Of a DNA stretch of 64,000 nucleotides, positions 1 to 11,739 are shown one piece after another. The notes beneath the pieces are model-generated. The model worked only from the letters and a program-made list of their open reading frames with translations, had not been told where the DNA came from and made no database searches. The position numbers and the translations under genes were made by a program. The stretch is from Tetmemena sp. SeJ-2015 (lineage: Eukaryota > Ciliophora > Spirotrichea > Sporadotrichida > Oxytrichidae), in assembly GCA_027382625.1 (NCBI GenBank), contig JAJKFJ010020921.1, forward strand, positions 214,887-278,886. The letters are read 5' to 3'. The number at the start of each line of letters is the position of its first letter. Position 1 is the stretch's first letter.

Positions 1-899
1 GATCAGACGAAGTCTCTACTCTTTTAGCTATGAGTTAAAATTAATATCAAGATCCACTCAAATATTATACCAATTCTTTCTCTTTCAAACTTCCATTCTT
101 TCAAGTAGGCTAATAATCTTGAATGATATGTTTATGATCTGCCTCTACCATTTGACTCTTCTTGACTCTTATTCTTGAGCAAGATGAGTTCAATTAAATT
201 GTCAAGAGAAATTTCTGAAACAACAGTAGAGGCTAATTGATGTGGCTGAAGCTGAAGCCCATCTAGGTATCAATGGAGTTAGTTAGCCCATGCTGGTACT
301 CAAACTTTTAAGGGCTCAATCGCTCTTTCTTTGTTCTATCCTTACTCAATGGTCAAAGAAGTTCCACTGTTTAAATGATTCCTTAAAAATGAAGCTACCT
401 GGCCGCCAAGTGCCGAGACAGGTAACTACATCGTTACTATTACCTTTGATATTGCATGTTTAAAAAAATCATGTCAAGACAATCTTCGTTCTTCGTAAAA
501 TTACTCCTTATCAAGCAGTGTTGATCTAGCTTCATTTTTCATGACAATTCTTCATCCTTCGTCCGACTCCAGCCATTGTAATCCTCGTTTTCAATTATTA
601 AGCTCTTGCCAATCTGAGAAGCTAACATCATGGATGTGGTGCTAGGCATAACAAGCCACTCTATAGTCCGAATATCATGAAACTATCAGTGGAAATATTT
701 TGTTTTGGTTTATTTGAATTAGTTTGCGATGGTAAGTCAGAATCAATCATCCCACTCACTAAGCTGTAAATCTGGAAAAAATATTTTCCCTGTTATCTTA
801 GGTTGAGTTTATGAAGTAATTTGATATGCCCCAAATGGAAGTCTATTTCTTTGGCTTTTTTTTAGAAGGGGTCTTAAATAATATAAATAGTTTTAAATG

Positions 900-1600
900 T
901 TTCTTTAAATTTATTAAATCTACTATCTTTTATTCCCTGATAGACCACGCCTCCTAGTGAAGGCAGAGAACCAGCTGCTAGTAGCCGAGAATGTCGTCTA
1001 CCTACACCTCAAGCTGGCCAATGTCCTTCTTTATGTCAATGTGCTCTTGGATAGACTGGATATTGCTCTTGGCCATATTTGAATTCTCTTGACATTCTCT
1101 TCAAGCTGTCTTATTCACTCTAATTTCTTTGAGCTTTACTTGATCAGTAAGCGTATTGGCCTTTTTTTACTTTAAAAGAAAAAAATAACCGAAATTCATA
1201 TAATTCTAGTTGAGATGAGCAGACAAAGGTTTTTACATCTCGAAAGTGTTTTATTTCTGAAGTAGGTTTTTTAAAAAAATCTACTTGACCTTCGCATCAT
1301 TTGGTCTACTCTATCAAACAAGTGAAATGCATCAGAGATTTATTTCTTATCGAAGTTTTGCCAGTAGCACAAGTCAGGTAAGAGGTACCCCAAGAGAATT
1401 GGCCTTGCCTTTACCAAATGTATTCCTTGCTCTAAGGCCATTATTCTGAGCTCCTCATCACTTTTCTTAAAATTATACACATATATTAAGTTTAGTTTCA
1501 GCTAAGCACTTTATCTCCAGCGAAGATGCTTTAGAAGAAGTGTATGTTTGAACAGTTCAGTCCGAACTGGAAAGCCCTAAACTTTACAGTGAGGAAATCA
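900..1600 (-). CDS. unidentified coding segments
   Basis: No function is recognised. Read on the minus strand with TAA/TAG as Gln, about 1205-1510 gives a long polar stretch containing KKSDEELRIMALEQG and DKKQISDAFHLFDRVDQ. About 950-1150 gives a coiled-coil-like stretch containing NIQSIQEHIDIKKDIGQLEV. An in-frame TGA near 1090 and a frame change between the two blocks would need IES removal. The plus strand here is also partly open but is Leu/Val-rich, as an antisense frame would be. Neighbouring blocks from 1.86 kb read on the plus strand, so this is either a separate gene or an inverted MDS set. Ends are approximate. Confidence 0.4.
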
Positions 1601-1859
1601 TAGGGATCTTTCCAGCTGCTTATCTTTCAACTCAATCGGCGTGAATCTGCTGAGTAGAGGTTTCTTCCTTTTGTGAAATAATCTGAACCCTTCATCAAAG
1701 TCTGATGATTAAGGCATAAATTATATCTCTAACTATAAGCTATGAATTTAAATTTAACTATTTACAATTAAAATGTAAGGATATAGACTCTAACATATAT
1801 TAGTCCTCAAGTATTTAATACCTATGAGATTTAATTTCCAGCTCCTTTCAGGCAGATCT

Positions 1860-2560
1860 AAACTGAACTAACTGATTTAAGCTTAGCTCAAACACTTCAA
1901 GAAAAAGGACATCTCTTGAGACCTAATTCTCTAGAGGAGGTGATCTTCATCGAAAGCGAATGCAGGGAGGAGTCCTCTGGCATTATCTTCGTCAGCTCCT
2001 TGCCACCATCTCCATAGACCTTGCGCTCACTGCTCAATCTGCTCACAGTTCTTAGAATGAAAGAGCTAGAGCTCACATCGAGGATTAAGGGTTTAACAGA
2101 ACGATATTAGACGTAAATTATTACTACTATTTGAGAACGTCTTGAACGCTTGTTTTGAAAAATGGCCTGTTCTCAAAGAGTGAGATCGAGGTGATGCAAG
2201 AGTTTGCATTCAAACTCACAAGAGCCCAGAACAGAAACTTTCAAGCAAAGAATATTAGAATAAGTATTCAAGTAAGTATTAATTTTTCTCTGATAAGACT
2301 CATGTCAAAGTTTTGCTCGGGAAACTCAAATTGTAATAGTGGCTATGACTCGCCATCCAAAGATATGAGATGAGAGAACAAATCAAGTAATTCAATAAGA
2401 AGCAGCACTGCTCCAAGATGCCACTGACTTGAAGCACTTCGCTATAAAACTTGCTTCCCTCAATCAGCTTTTGACATTAGAGGACCTTCCCTACAGAAGG
2501 AATATCTAGCAGACTTCTAAGTTGAAAGGGAGTTGCTTAAAATAATTTAAAAGCGAAATA
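1860..2560 (+). CDS. unidentified coding segments
   Basis: Three plus-strand blocks: about 1930-2130 (contains SLLNLLTVLRMKELELTSRI), 2153-2290 (KNGLFSKSEIEVMQEFAFKL) and 2390-2550 (EAALLQDATDLKHFAIKLAS). Each is K/E/Q-rich with in-frame TAA or TAG read as Gln. TGAs between blocks mark probable IESs. The minus strand is open over the first block (ERKVYGDGGKELTKIMPEDS), so strand is firm only from 2153 on. No domain is recognised. Together with 3.38-4.44 kb this may be one long helical protein. Confidence 0.4.
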
Positions 2561-3379
2561 AATTGAAAGTTTGAGAAATCAGTTCTTTCTTAAATATAGG
2601 TAGGATAGAATCAGGCAATTATCAATCAGAAATATAAATGTATTTACTTAATTAAATTGTTTATGCAAATATTACATAAGGGTAGCGCAATACTTATACA
2701 TTATGACTGCTGAATATTTAACTATTTAAAAATATTCTCTTCTTGTAGGATGCTTTGAAGAGCACTTTAGCTGATGTAAGTGCAATATATCCTGATGCTC
2801 AAGGTAATTTTGAATAAGAAGGATAACTCTTATTTCTAGTGAATTGAATTGCAGGGTGACATGCTCTAAACCTAAGAAAAATCTAGAGCTAAAACAGCAA
2901 TAGCGAACTATTCTAATTCCACAATCTACTTCATAAGACTTAAATTCTCTTATGATACTTTTACTTGATAAGTAATTTTTATTTGTGATAATCTGATTCT
3001 ATCATTTCTATAATAGTTCTTTACCAAGAAGTGTACTTACTGCTTTCAAAGGAAAAGTAAGGTTTAACAAATAGCAGAAAGTAAAAAATATTAATAATTT
3101 TAAATTACTCTTTGAAGCCCCATTATTTAATTAGGACTCCTGATAGAATTAACCAATCAGCCTGAGATTAATAAGTTTAAGGTGGAATTAAATTATTAAA
3201 GAGCAATTTTTAATATTTAAGACTTTTAAATAAGTAACTAGACATTCATTATTTTGAGTTCTGTGGGTGAACTAGTCACCTATTTATTTAGAAACTCATT
3301 GCTAATATTATATCCCAAGCTCTCAATTCACCTCAATTATTAGCTGACTCTCGGAAATTTGAGGAGTGAGGTCTTATCG

Positions 3380-4440
3380 AATCTGTAAGGGCGCCCTTGA
3401 TGAAGTGATATGCATTGTTAAAGGCTTAGCTTTGAAGTATTCAAATACTTAAAATGGGGATCTTGCACACGAAGGTTCTGAATGTCAAGACAAACTCAGA
3501 GGCCTGCTTAAGCCAATTACACCATCCAAGTCTTTGAAAGAAGCTTAAACTCTGAACAATATCGTCTAAAACTACCTTAAGAAGTATGTTCATTCAAGGA
3601 GTGATGGAAAAAATCGAAGGGTTAAGCGTTGCAGTATTGGCTCGGGCAAGTTTATGAACTAAGAATGGAGGCGGTATCATTCAGCGACTGGTGACTAGTA
3701 TTTGCAATTCCCTCTCGACACAGCAACTGGCCGAATTTCATGAGCCTTCTTTTGGAATTCATTGAACTTCTCTGATAGAATGAGCTGAGAGTAGAACTGC
3801 CAAATCCATCCTCCTTTATAAAAGCTTTTGCCATCTCTGCATAGAGACCTTCAAAATCATTCGACTATTATAACTCTCATTCATCTTTGCCGTGCTCTCA
3901 TCAGTGCCTGTGAAAAGATACACACTGATTTGAAGATGCTAAAACAAGTGAAAATGCAAATACAAAGGTGATAGAGATCAATGCCAGCTTTATGAATTAA
4001 CTCCCTAATGTGATAGAGTCTATCTAACTTCAAAAGATCTTCGCACTTTGAGAAGTTTATACTAAGAATTTTATAATCTGCTATACTACAGTTTTCATTC
4101 AGAGCGTTGCGGAAGATTACGGTTTACTAACCTTATCTCTCTTCTGTGTGAAATGAGGAAACACACTTTACCATTCTATAAGGTACTAGGATTTAGTCAG
4201 CTTGCATTTCAATTTCTATAATTCATCTTCATTGACTCTGTAAATGAGAATGAAGAATAATAGAAGAAGGGGAAGGATGAAGACGAGAATGATGAAATAT
4301 ATTGAGAGGAGTGATTTGAAAGAGGAGGGCGAGAAGGAGAACATGGAGGAGGATGACAATGAGAACGACAAGAAGAAGGACGAGAAGAAGTCCTGTTTAA
4401 TTTTATGCAATATGAAGGAAACCCTATCTTGATCCTGATA
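3380..4440 (+). CDS. unidentified coding segments with acidic/basic tract
   Basis: Plus-strand frame from about 3385 to 3750 contains EGSECQDKLRGLLKPITP and NNIVQNYLKKYVHSRSDGKN. A second frame from about 3950 to 4250 contains RVYLTSKDLRTLRSLYQEF. It runs into a strongly charged Glu/Asp/Lys tract (4240-4400, for example EEDDNENDKKKDEKK) interrupted by TGAs near 4303-4315 that an IES would remove. The charged tract resembles a disordered insertion inside a larger protein. No family is recognised and boundaries are approximate. The antisense frame at 3652-3834 is open but less protein-like. Confidence 0.42.
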
Positions 4441-4671
4441 ACTTTTAGGCTTTTAATCGCAAGAACAATTCAAGAAAACCACTAAATACGCCAAGTCGAG
4501 CCAATAGAGTGACTATTGCTAATTGAGAGTAAATGACTTAGAAAGAAGAAAAGATCTCTAGAGATCAAAGCAAGGCAGAGATTGCGATTGTTTGCTTTCC
4601 TATCTTCTCTCAATTCCAAAAAGCTTCCAGGTATGCCTGCTTGTTTACGGTAGAGTGAGGGATGTCATTTT

Positions 4672-4691
4672 TCTCTCTCTCTCTCTCTCTC
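4672..4691. repeat. (CT)n dinucleotide repeat
   Basis: A short run of about ten TC/CT units in otherwise non-repetitive DNA, outside any convincing coding frame. Confidence 0.85.
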
Positions 4692-5778
4692 ATTTTGTCT
4701 ATTCTAACTTGTTTGCTTGGTTTGATTGGTTAATTCTCGAACATTTCCCATCAATCTCGCATTTTTAATTGAGACTTACTAAGTTGCTCATACTGATTTC
4801 TTATATTATTTTACTGAGATCTATTTCATAATTGATGCAAAAATAGGTGTCAGATGCGATAGTTACATAGAGTAAGGAGAGTAGTGCTTTATCCTCTTTG
4901 CGATTGGGCATGCGAAATGGTTGTTGCAATCTTATAAAGATTGGAACCTGATAACTTGTAATTGTAACATGAATCATTGGCTGGCAGAGCCAATGCAAAT
5001 CTTAACCAAGAAAGAGGAGTGGCATGCCTCTGTTGGCCTATTCTTTTACACTATTTGATGTCCATCAGCTTTAATCTTTAAAATAACTAGTTTAGATTGA
5101 AATTTCGCCTATCCCTTTATAAAGGTAGAGCAATAAATGAAAATTCGGGCTTTTACTCTTGTAACAAAAACTTAATGGAGATAATTGAAATATTCCTGCT
5201 TCAATCGATACTTCTCATCTCCTGCAGATCAATGATTACTAATCTGTGACCTGTTCTTAATCAAGAATATTTGAACTTGCTAGACGACGAGGATCTTTGA
5301 TGTGTTAAAAGGTGAGTAACTTAAGTTGCGAGATGCCTGCCTCCTAGCATTGCCATAATATCAGAGGCAGAGATTGAATAAAGTGAAGCTTCTAACTCTG
5401 TAAGGAGTCGAATGCGATCACTTTAGGATCTAACCTTAGCCATAGACATTGCTACTAAATTGATTATAGTTAGGATCACCTTATCTGAGAGCTCTAAATG
5501 ACATAATTAGTCAAAGTAATGAATATAAATTATTCATTTCATTAACTTTGTCTTAAATCCTTAAATCTGAACAAACAAAAAAGTAGCGATGTCACCTAAG
5601 CAGCAAAATTATTACAATAATATTTAAATATATAAGCTCCTTTGAGGATTGATATAAAGATTATTAGTGAATGAAAAAGTGGAAGGGGCTCCCAAAACGA
5701 GGCTCTTGAGCAATTAAGAGTTGGCAGAGGACTCAGAGAAGCCTTTATAAAGAACACCATTTGCAAACTCATAGTTAA
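4692..5778. other. no supported gene
   Basis: Mixed composition with short open frames on both strands. None has a composition or motif that I would call coding. Confidence 0.4.
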
Positions 5779-6116
5779 AAATAGTATTGGAGATCATTAG
5801 TCAACAGGATTTGTTAGAGTCCTTGGATCTAGGTTGTGGCTACATAAGATAAGGCTGAGTAGCTATTTCCGATAGCCTCGATGAATATATCCTCCCAATC
5901 AATTTGTTGAGAAGAAGGTATGGTAAGGTTTGTGAGTTTGAGTAAAGGGCAAGCAAAATATATTTTGGCTGTATCAATAATGCATCCAAAATTTGGTTCA
6001 TCAAAGCAAATGAAAGGACTTGCTTTTGGATCCAAATTTAGATTATTAGCTGTTAATAGGGACCAAAATAGCTTCAGATAGTCCCTTGCAGGCCGTGGTT
6101 GATGGACGAAAAACAT
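5779..6116. CDS. possible coding segment, strand unresolved
   Basis: The minus strand is open for about 110 codons and starts at an ATG at 6116, with DEPNFGCIIDTAKIYFACPL and QQIDWEDIFIEAIGNSYSAL. The plus strand is also open and protein-like (FEQRASKIYFGCINNASKIW). Because TGA is the only stop, length alone cannot decide. No family is recognised on either strand. Confidence 0.3.
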
Positions 6117-6599
6117 ATTACTGAAACAAATGGAAAGAGATGACTAATCTATATATAATATTTTTTATGTATAAAACTCTAAAACTATCATATTACATTT
6201 AAAAATGATATACATCTTTATCATTTATCTCTTTAAATATATAAGTTTTCTCAATCTCTATAGTCTATTCTTTATGGAGATTAGCATTCAAATCTACTTC
6301 CAATTTTGCAATTTAATATTAAAAGTGACAAGCTATAAGTTTTCTCATATTAAAGTCTTGTGGCTTATTATCTCAGCCAGCAAATTTGCTCTTCCATCAC
6401 AAAGAAGCCCAAATAAATTAAGCTAAAATTAAATACTTTTAAATACTTTAAATTGAATTTGTACATTACTATTTTAAAAGAATATCTTTCTTCCCGTCTT
6501 TACTACTTTGTGGAGTGTGCAAAGCTATTCTAAAATTATATTGTTTCAAAAGCTTAAATGAAACTTATTTAAAGGAGTTAGCATTATTAAAAGTCACTC

Positions 6600-7265
6600 T
6601 CCTTCTTTTTGTTTGCTTGTTGTAACGGAGACTTCTCCACAGCAGAGTGGAGTCAAGCTCAAAGCTAGACTCGTTTCAGAGCTTAATACTCGAATGGGAA
6701 TTCCTATAAGCGACAAAGAAGACCAAATTAAGCTGAAACTTCACAATTAAAAATATCATATTATAGTAGAATGTAGTTTAAAAATAATTATTTAATAAAC
6801 TTGGAGCTTTCATAAACTAAAGATTTTTTTAATAATTTGATTCAGTGGAGAGAAGTTGTCATCGGCATCAGCAGAACTGTTTCAAAGCTAGGTCTATTCG
6901 AGCCCAAGCATATAAGAGGAGGTTGGCACTCATACTAGCTTAGAGCACTTATTAAACAAACTTTAAAAGAAAGTATGAACTTTCTCATCAGGATCCTCTC
7001 TTGAACCTAAGTTAGCGAGAATCATTTATTTAAATAAGTAAACTAGCTTTTTTAAGTATAACGAAATATCGCTAGAGAGAAGCCAGTTTGAAATTAAAAG
7101 GGTCATATAATCAAAGTATAGTTCATGAAACTTATCTGAAAAATTCTTCAATCATCAAGATTATATCTTCCTTCAAGTTCTTATACTAATTGCTCAGTTC
7201 CAAAACAAGTTATAAGTTAAATTCGCACACAACAAGGCTATTAAATTTGCTTGAGTAAATAGAGA
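6600..7265 (+). CDS. unidentified coding segments
   Basis: Three plus-strand blocks: about 6620-6750 (SGVKLKARLVSELNTRMGIP then ISDKEDQIKLKL), 6850-7015 (QWREVVIGISRTVSKLGLF) and 7150-7255 (NHQDYIFLQVLILIAQFQNK). AT-rich inserts with TGA separate them, consistent with IESs. Composition favours plus over minus for the first two. No domain recognised. Confidence 0.38.
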
Positions 7266-7512
7266 GAAACAAAATTTGATTTGAGTAACTGAGCTCAACT
7301 ATTAAGCTCATTTAAGAAAGTAGAGTCGAGGATTTATAAATACTTAGCTATGCAGAGAGTTCCTTGCTTTTAGAAGCATATTCTGTATTTTGTAAAGAGC
7401 TTCAGTAAATATTTTTAATAGTTTCTTTGAGTGATATTTTATAAAGATCTCGCATTTATTTTTCAGACAAAGACTTTGAAACTCATGAAAAATTTCTTTA
7501 AATAAGAATCAT

Positions 7513-8395
7513 CAATCATTTTCTTTAATTCATCTTAGCGTGGCTATTGACATGCTAATGGCTGACTTGCTAAAGTGGAGCGCCACGCTAACCTTTCAAA
7601 GAAATGGGAGCCTTCTTACTCTTGCCCTCAATTTTAGAGACTTTTTGTTTACCCTGATTCATTATAATATTTTACAATGGCTGATATGCCAGGCTTTATT
7701 CATAAGGCCTTAAATATTCAACAGCTTCCTAATTTCTTAAAGCATGAGTTGGAACTATCGCCTGGCCTCAGAAATATGATGATATTCCCAAAGCCTAATT
7801 ATTCCTTCCTGCATTAGATGAAAGCTCTTGCTAAAGTCTAGTGGCAGTCTTTTACTGGAGTACTTGCATTTTATCCTTTCAAAAGAGTTTCAATTTTTAA
7901 ATAAATATCTAAATAGATTCTAACCCTCATTTAAGTCCTGAAGAAAGCTCAAAGCTGCTTTAGCTCATCCAGAAGAAAACCCTCCTTATAAGAGCCCTAG
8001 CTGCTTATTACTTTAACTTTTAACCTTCTCTCATATGCTTCAGAGAACATTTACGAGTCCTTAACCTTCGAGAGTTTACTGAACCTTCTCAGGCAATGAG
8101 AGTCTTGCATTCATATCTTACAATTTCTATTAGACTTTGATTCCTTGCACCCAGGCCTTGACCCTAGCTCCTGGCTTAGGAATCCTTTCATGGCTGATTG
8201 TAAAAACCTCGATAGGCTAAAGATCTGAGCAATTCGTAGTTTCAAGTGAGGGTAGTATATCCTTGCTGTGTATGGTATTGCTGAATTCGATCTGCACAAT
8301 CAGACTCTTTGCTTTCTTAACTCAACCTTTGGATAACTTTTCTTGATAGAGGCTGCAATCTTCTCCTGCAAGTAATTATTCATTTTGTGAAATTA
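7513..8395 (-). CDS. unidentified coding segments (minus)
   Basis: Minus-strand blocks, high to low coordinate: about 8310-8390 (QEKIAASIKKSYPKVELRKQ), 8111-8300, 7950-8090 (MFSEAYERRLKVKVISSQGS), 7675-7785 (EARRQFQLMLQEIRKLLNIQ) and a Lys-rich block from an ATG at 7662 (MNQGKQKVSKIEGKSKKAPI) ending at TGA 7513. Frame changes between blocks imply IESs. The ATG at 7662 may be a true start or internal. The plus strand is open over much of this but Leu/Ser/Phe-rich, as an antisense frame would be. No function is recognised. Confidence 0.4.
7535..7591. repeat. 10-bp perfect inverted repeat
   Basis: TTAGCGTGGC at 7535-7544 is the exact reverse complement of GCCACGCTAA at 7582-7591, with a 37-base spacer. 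It lies inside the minus-strand coding-like block. Confidence 0.7.
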
Positions 8396-8589
8396 TTATT
8401 CTCTCAGGAAGGGAGAGTTAAAATTTTTATTGGAGAATTCCTTTTTAGAAAAATGATGGATTGTTCTTTCCTTGGAGAGTTCTCTATTTAAGGATGAAAA
8501 CTAAGAATTAGTAATAATAATTAGAGTAAAAATAATTAAAATCTAGGCTCAAATAAGTCTACAAACTCTGAGTTAGTACTTAGTTTAGC

Positions 8590-8805
8590 AGAATTTATTT
8601 CAATATTATGGAGTAGATGCATAATAAGAGCAAACAGAAGAATCATTTAAAGAAAAAATGGGATTTAATAACCTCTAGTAAAAGAATATGAGTTGCAAGA
8701 CTTCAAACAAGCCTGTGATACTGCTTCATGCAGCGAAAGCGATAAACCAAGATTGAAAGACAGCAACTTGAAAGAATAGAGTGAGACTATCTAAAAATAT
8801 TAATT
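8590..8805 (+). CDS. unidentified hydrophilic coding segment
   Basis: Plus-strand frames contain QQEQTEESFKEKMGFNN and, after a one-step frame change near 8675, ELQDFKQACDTASCSESDKP and RLKDSNLKEQSETI. Strong acid/amide bias and in-frame TAA/TAG support the plus strand. The frame change suggests a short IES. Function unknown. Confidence 0.42.
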
Positions 8806-8884
8806 TCTTTAAATTTTAAACTCAAATTTAAGTTATCTATAAAATCCAACTACTCTTTCATTTTTACATTATGATCCTGATTTA

Positions 8885-9412
8885 CAGCATGAGTGAAATT
8901 AGTATTGGGGATCATGCTAAAGACATCTTCCCTCTGATTATCCTACTTAGGATGTTAATTGATAATCTACTTTCAAATGAGATCGCTCCTCAACTATGTT
9001 CCTATTTTTTGCAAAAAGCTCCTTAAGAGTATTTAATTCTTGAGACTGCCTGCTTCCATGAAATGTGCCGTTCAAGAATCAGACTCCTTGCTTCTGCTGA
9101 TAGTAAATTTTCAGTTAATTCTCTTTCAAACTTTCGAATTCATATCCATGGTATTTCTTTTCACTCTCAGCTCATAGCGGGACATATTGATTCTGCTATA
9201 TTTTAAAGGAATTTTTCTCTGTTTGCGAAATTAATTTTCAGTAGCATTCTTTACCACTCCTCCTGCAATTATAATTCCTCATTAGCTACCGATTAAATAT
9301 CCTTAGCATCTTTAGTTTTAATCATACGGTTAAAAAATATAAATAATTATTTTTAATAGCAGAATCAGCAAGTTCTAAGACAAAGATTACTCCGCTCTAC
9401 TTGAGTGAGACT
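8885..9412 (-). CDS. unidentified coding segment (minus)
   Basis: The minus strand reads a long polar frame with KKYHGYEFESLKENQLKIYY, a TGA near 9090, then RQSQELNTLKELFAKNRNIV and EERSHLKVDYQL. The plus strand is open for more than 170 codons but is Leu/Ser/Ile-rich, which fits an antisense of a K/E/Q-rich gene. The single TGA could lie in an IES. No domain recognised. Confidence 0.4.
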
Positions 9413-9737
9413 TGGCTGGCTCTACTTCACAGTAGCTTTTATTATCGTTTCAGATAACTAAATGAGTGGTGAAAATTGCTTACTCCATTGCATTCTGCCA
9501 ATCTTCTTGTAAGTTTAGATACCTCCATTTACCTTTTTTTTATGGATATAACGGACTTATTTTACTAATTAATCAGTGAAAGTCTTACTAAAAAATGTTG
9601 AGGGTAGCCAGATAGACTCCAACACTTTCCTCTATCCCTCTTTATTGAAGATGAATACAAATGCTTTATCCTGAATTGTTTTTCCAGTTTATTAAATACT
9701 AAAATCTAAAATTATATTGTGAGTTTCAATCTGTAAC

Positions 9738-10531
9738 ATGGTTGAAACGGAGCTACTTGAGATCAGAGAAACCAGCATTCACGAAATATTTGGTGCCTTC
9801 TTCTCTATATCTAGGATTGCAGATAGACTCAAGAGTCTATGCATCAGAAAGAATCGTTCTTCCTCAATAAGTGAGACTGTGGAAAATCTTTAGAGCATGA
9901 ACGCTAATTATTTAACAGCAGGATGAATTAGAGAAAATGGATGTTGGAGTGATGCAACTGAGGTTTCATGTAGTCAGGAGCATCGACTTAAATCTTATAG
10001 TGCCAACAGTTCCTTTGAGAAAGAATAATGAGCAGATCTTAGTTCCACAAATATCTCAGAGTAAGTAGCTTCTCTTTGTGTTGCGAAAGTATTTAAGCAT
10101 TGAACTCCAAACGTAGTCTTACTTTAAAGAGGGGGGGAATTTCTAGCAATCTTTAAACTTCATTTGTGCAAATTGAAGAGATTGAGTGAAGCGAATTGCT
10201 GATAACAGAATCCACACTTTTAAATCCTGATATACTTGCCGCCTTAGATTAATTTACTTTACTATCTTTACAGAATGAGTTAAATGTCTTATTTATAGAG
10301 AGATCAGAGCAATATTAGGCGCAGCAAGTACAAGTTAATAACTTGAGAGTTCTTTAAAACTAGAAAATTAATAAACTACCTCACGTATGAAATCTTCTAA
10401 AATAGCATGTTTTGATAAATAAATAGCACAGCACAGAAGATAAAGCAAGGACAAAGCAAGAAGAAGTCTTTAAGAAATTCAAGGAGAGTCTTGAACGATT
10501 TTGCAAAAATAAAAATTAATTTGCTTGTTGA
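9738..10531 (+). CDS. unidentified coding segments ending at TGA
   Basis: Plus-strand blocks: from an ATG at 9738 (MVETELLEIRETSIHEIFGA), from about 9915 (QQDELEKMDVGVMQLRFHVV), about 10275-10365 (ERSEQYQAQQVQVNNLRVLQ) and 10425-10531 (KARTKQEEVFKKFKESLERF) ending in TGA at 10529-10531. Several frame shifts separate them. Block order and a plausible start and stop suggest one gene of about 230 codons. No known domain seen. It would be convergent with the FHA gene on the other strand. Confidence 0.42.
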
Positions 10532-10539
10532 GTGGACCC

Positions 10540-11375
10540 GCATGCTTAAATTAGCATCTCTTATTTAGCTATGCTTTTAATTGGGGTTTGATAACTACAC
10601 TTTCAGCTTTTCTTAAAATATACGTATGTTATTTATAGGAATTTAAATTCGCTATCTTCTATTCGTATTCGTTGTATAAAATCTTATCCGTACTCTTTCC
10701 TTGCATCTTTAAAAGTAAGATAATTTCATAAAATTTGTTAAAGGATGATTATGAATGTTTAATCGTCGATGGTAGAAACCTAAATTTAATGCTTTCCTAG
10801 GCTACTCTCTCCAAGATCTGAAGCGTGGCAGTTTGATTTGAAGTTTTTATTTTTTAATTTTTAAGGTCTAAATTAACTGATGTATTATCTGTTGCATAGT
10901 CTTTCACTTTGAATTTTATTCTGCCAATTTTGATGATATGTCCTTTTTGGTCCTTCATTTAGATTTAGGCCATTTTGAGCTTACTGTTTTAGCTAGTTTT
11001 AAGATTTCAAACTACAATAAAATTTATTATATTGATGTCCTCGTCTGCGCTAACATTCTGAGCCTCTTCCTCAGATTAAAATGCAATTAAAGTGCCATTT
11101 TCAGCAAGAATTTTTCCCTTTAAAAATTAGTATTTACTAAGTCTTACTATTCTTCTCATGAAGGATGATAAGTGGCTTTGCTTTGAAATTCTTTGGCAAG
11201 ATATTGTTTGCTGATGGGCTCTGCATCGTTTTTTACTCTAATTATCTTTTTCAGCAATGAAAGACTTTATGCTTCTCTTTTAGATCTATTTTTATTCATT
11301 GTCAAATAAGCTTTGAGAGTCTCTGCTACAAGCCACGCTTCATATCTAAACTCTATAAAATTATCTTAAGTAGTG
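10540..11375 (-). CDS. FHA-domain protein, partial
   Basis: The recognisable part reads GHIIKIGRIKFKVKDY (about 10915-10965, minus strand), the Gly-Arg strand of a forkhead-associated phosphopeptide-binding fold in the form common in ciliate FHA proteins. Upstream blocks read ETLKAYLTMNKNRSKREA (about 11250-11345) and an acidic EEEAQNVSADEDIN (about 11035-11080). A 27-bp IES with pointer AAT (11004-11030) removes an in-frame TGA and joins DEDIN to LKTSQNSKLK. Downstream the frame stays open and Lys/Gln-rich to about 10540. FHA domains bind phosphothreonine peptides; the partner cannot be inferred. N-terminus and exact stop are not resolved. Confidence 0.6.
11004..11030 (-). other. IES, pointer AAT, 27 bp
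   Basis: Flanked by AAT direct repeats (ATT on the plus strand at 11004-11006 and 11031-11033). Deletion removes an in-frame TGA and keeps the FHA gene frame. The 3-bp pointer makes this weaker than longer ones. Confidence 0.55.
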
Positions 11376-11739
11376 AAAACTTAACTGAGAATGAATTTTG
11401 ACTTGTCACTTATATACTTTGCTTTTATAACTTAACTCACTAAATCAGAAAATTGTAAAGTATATAAGAAAAAGAAAAGTTCAGCTTGAGCATGAAATAA
11501 TCTCATCTAGCCAGCTTTTTTCTATAAAAGAGACTTGTAATTAGCTTTTCAGCTGCCTCACGCCTGTGAATATAATTGCTCAAAAGAGCAATTCGACTAT
11601 CAATAATTATTTTAGGATATTCATGGTCCTACGAAAATAAGAGGAATACGATTCGAAGCTATATTCTACGGACTCTTTTCTAAGAAGAACACCGAAGGTA
11701 AATAAGGAGTTTACCTGTTGACCGAAAAGTAGTGCTGAG

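Noticed and set aside
6205..6426. Plus-strand Ile/Phe/Tyr-rich 73-codon open frame
   Set aside because: AT-rich sequence with hydrophobic codons only; no sense-like composition, likely noncoding.
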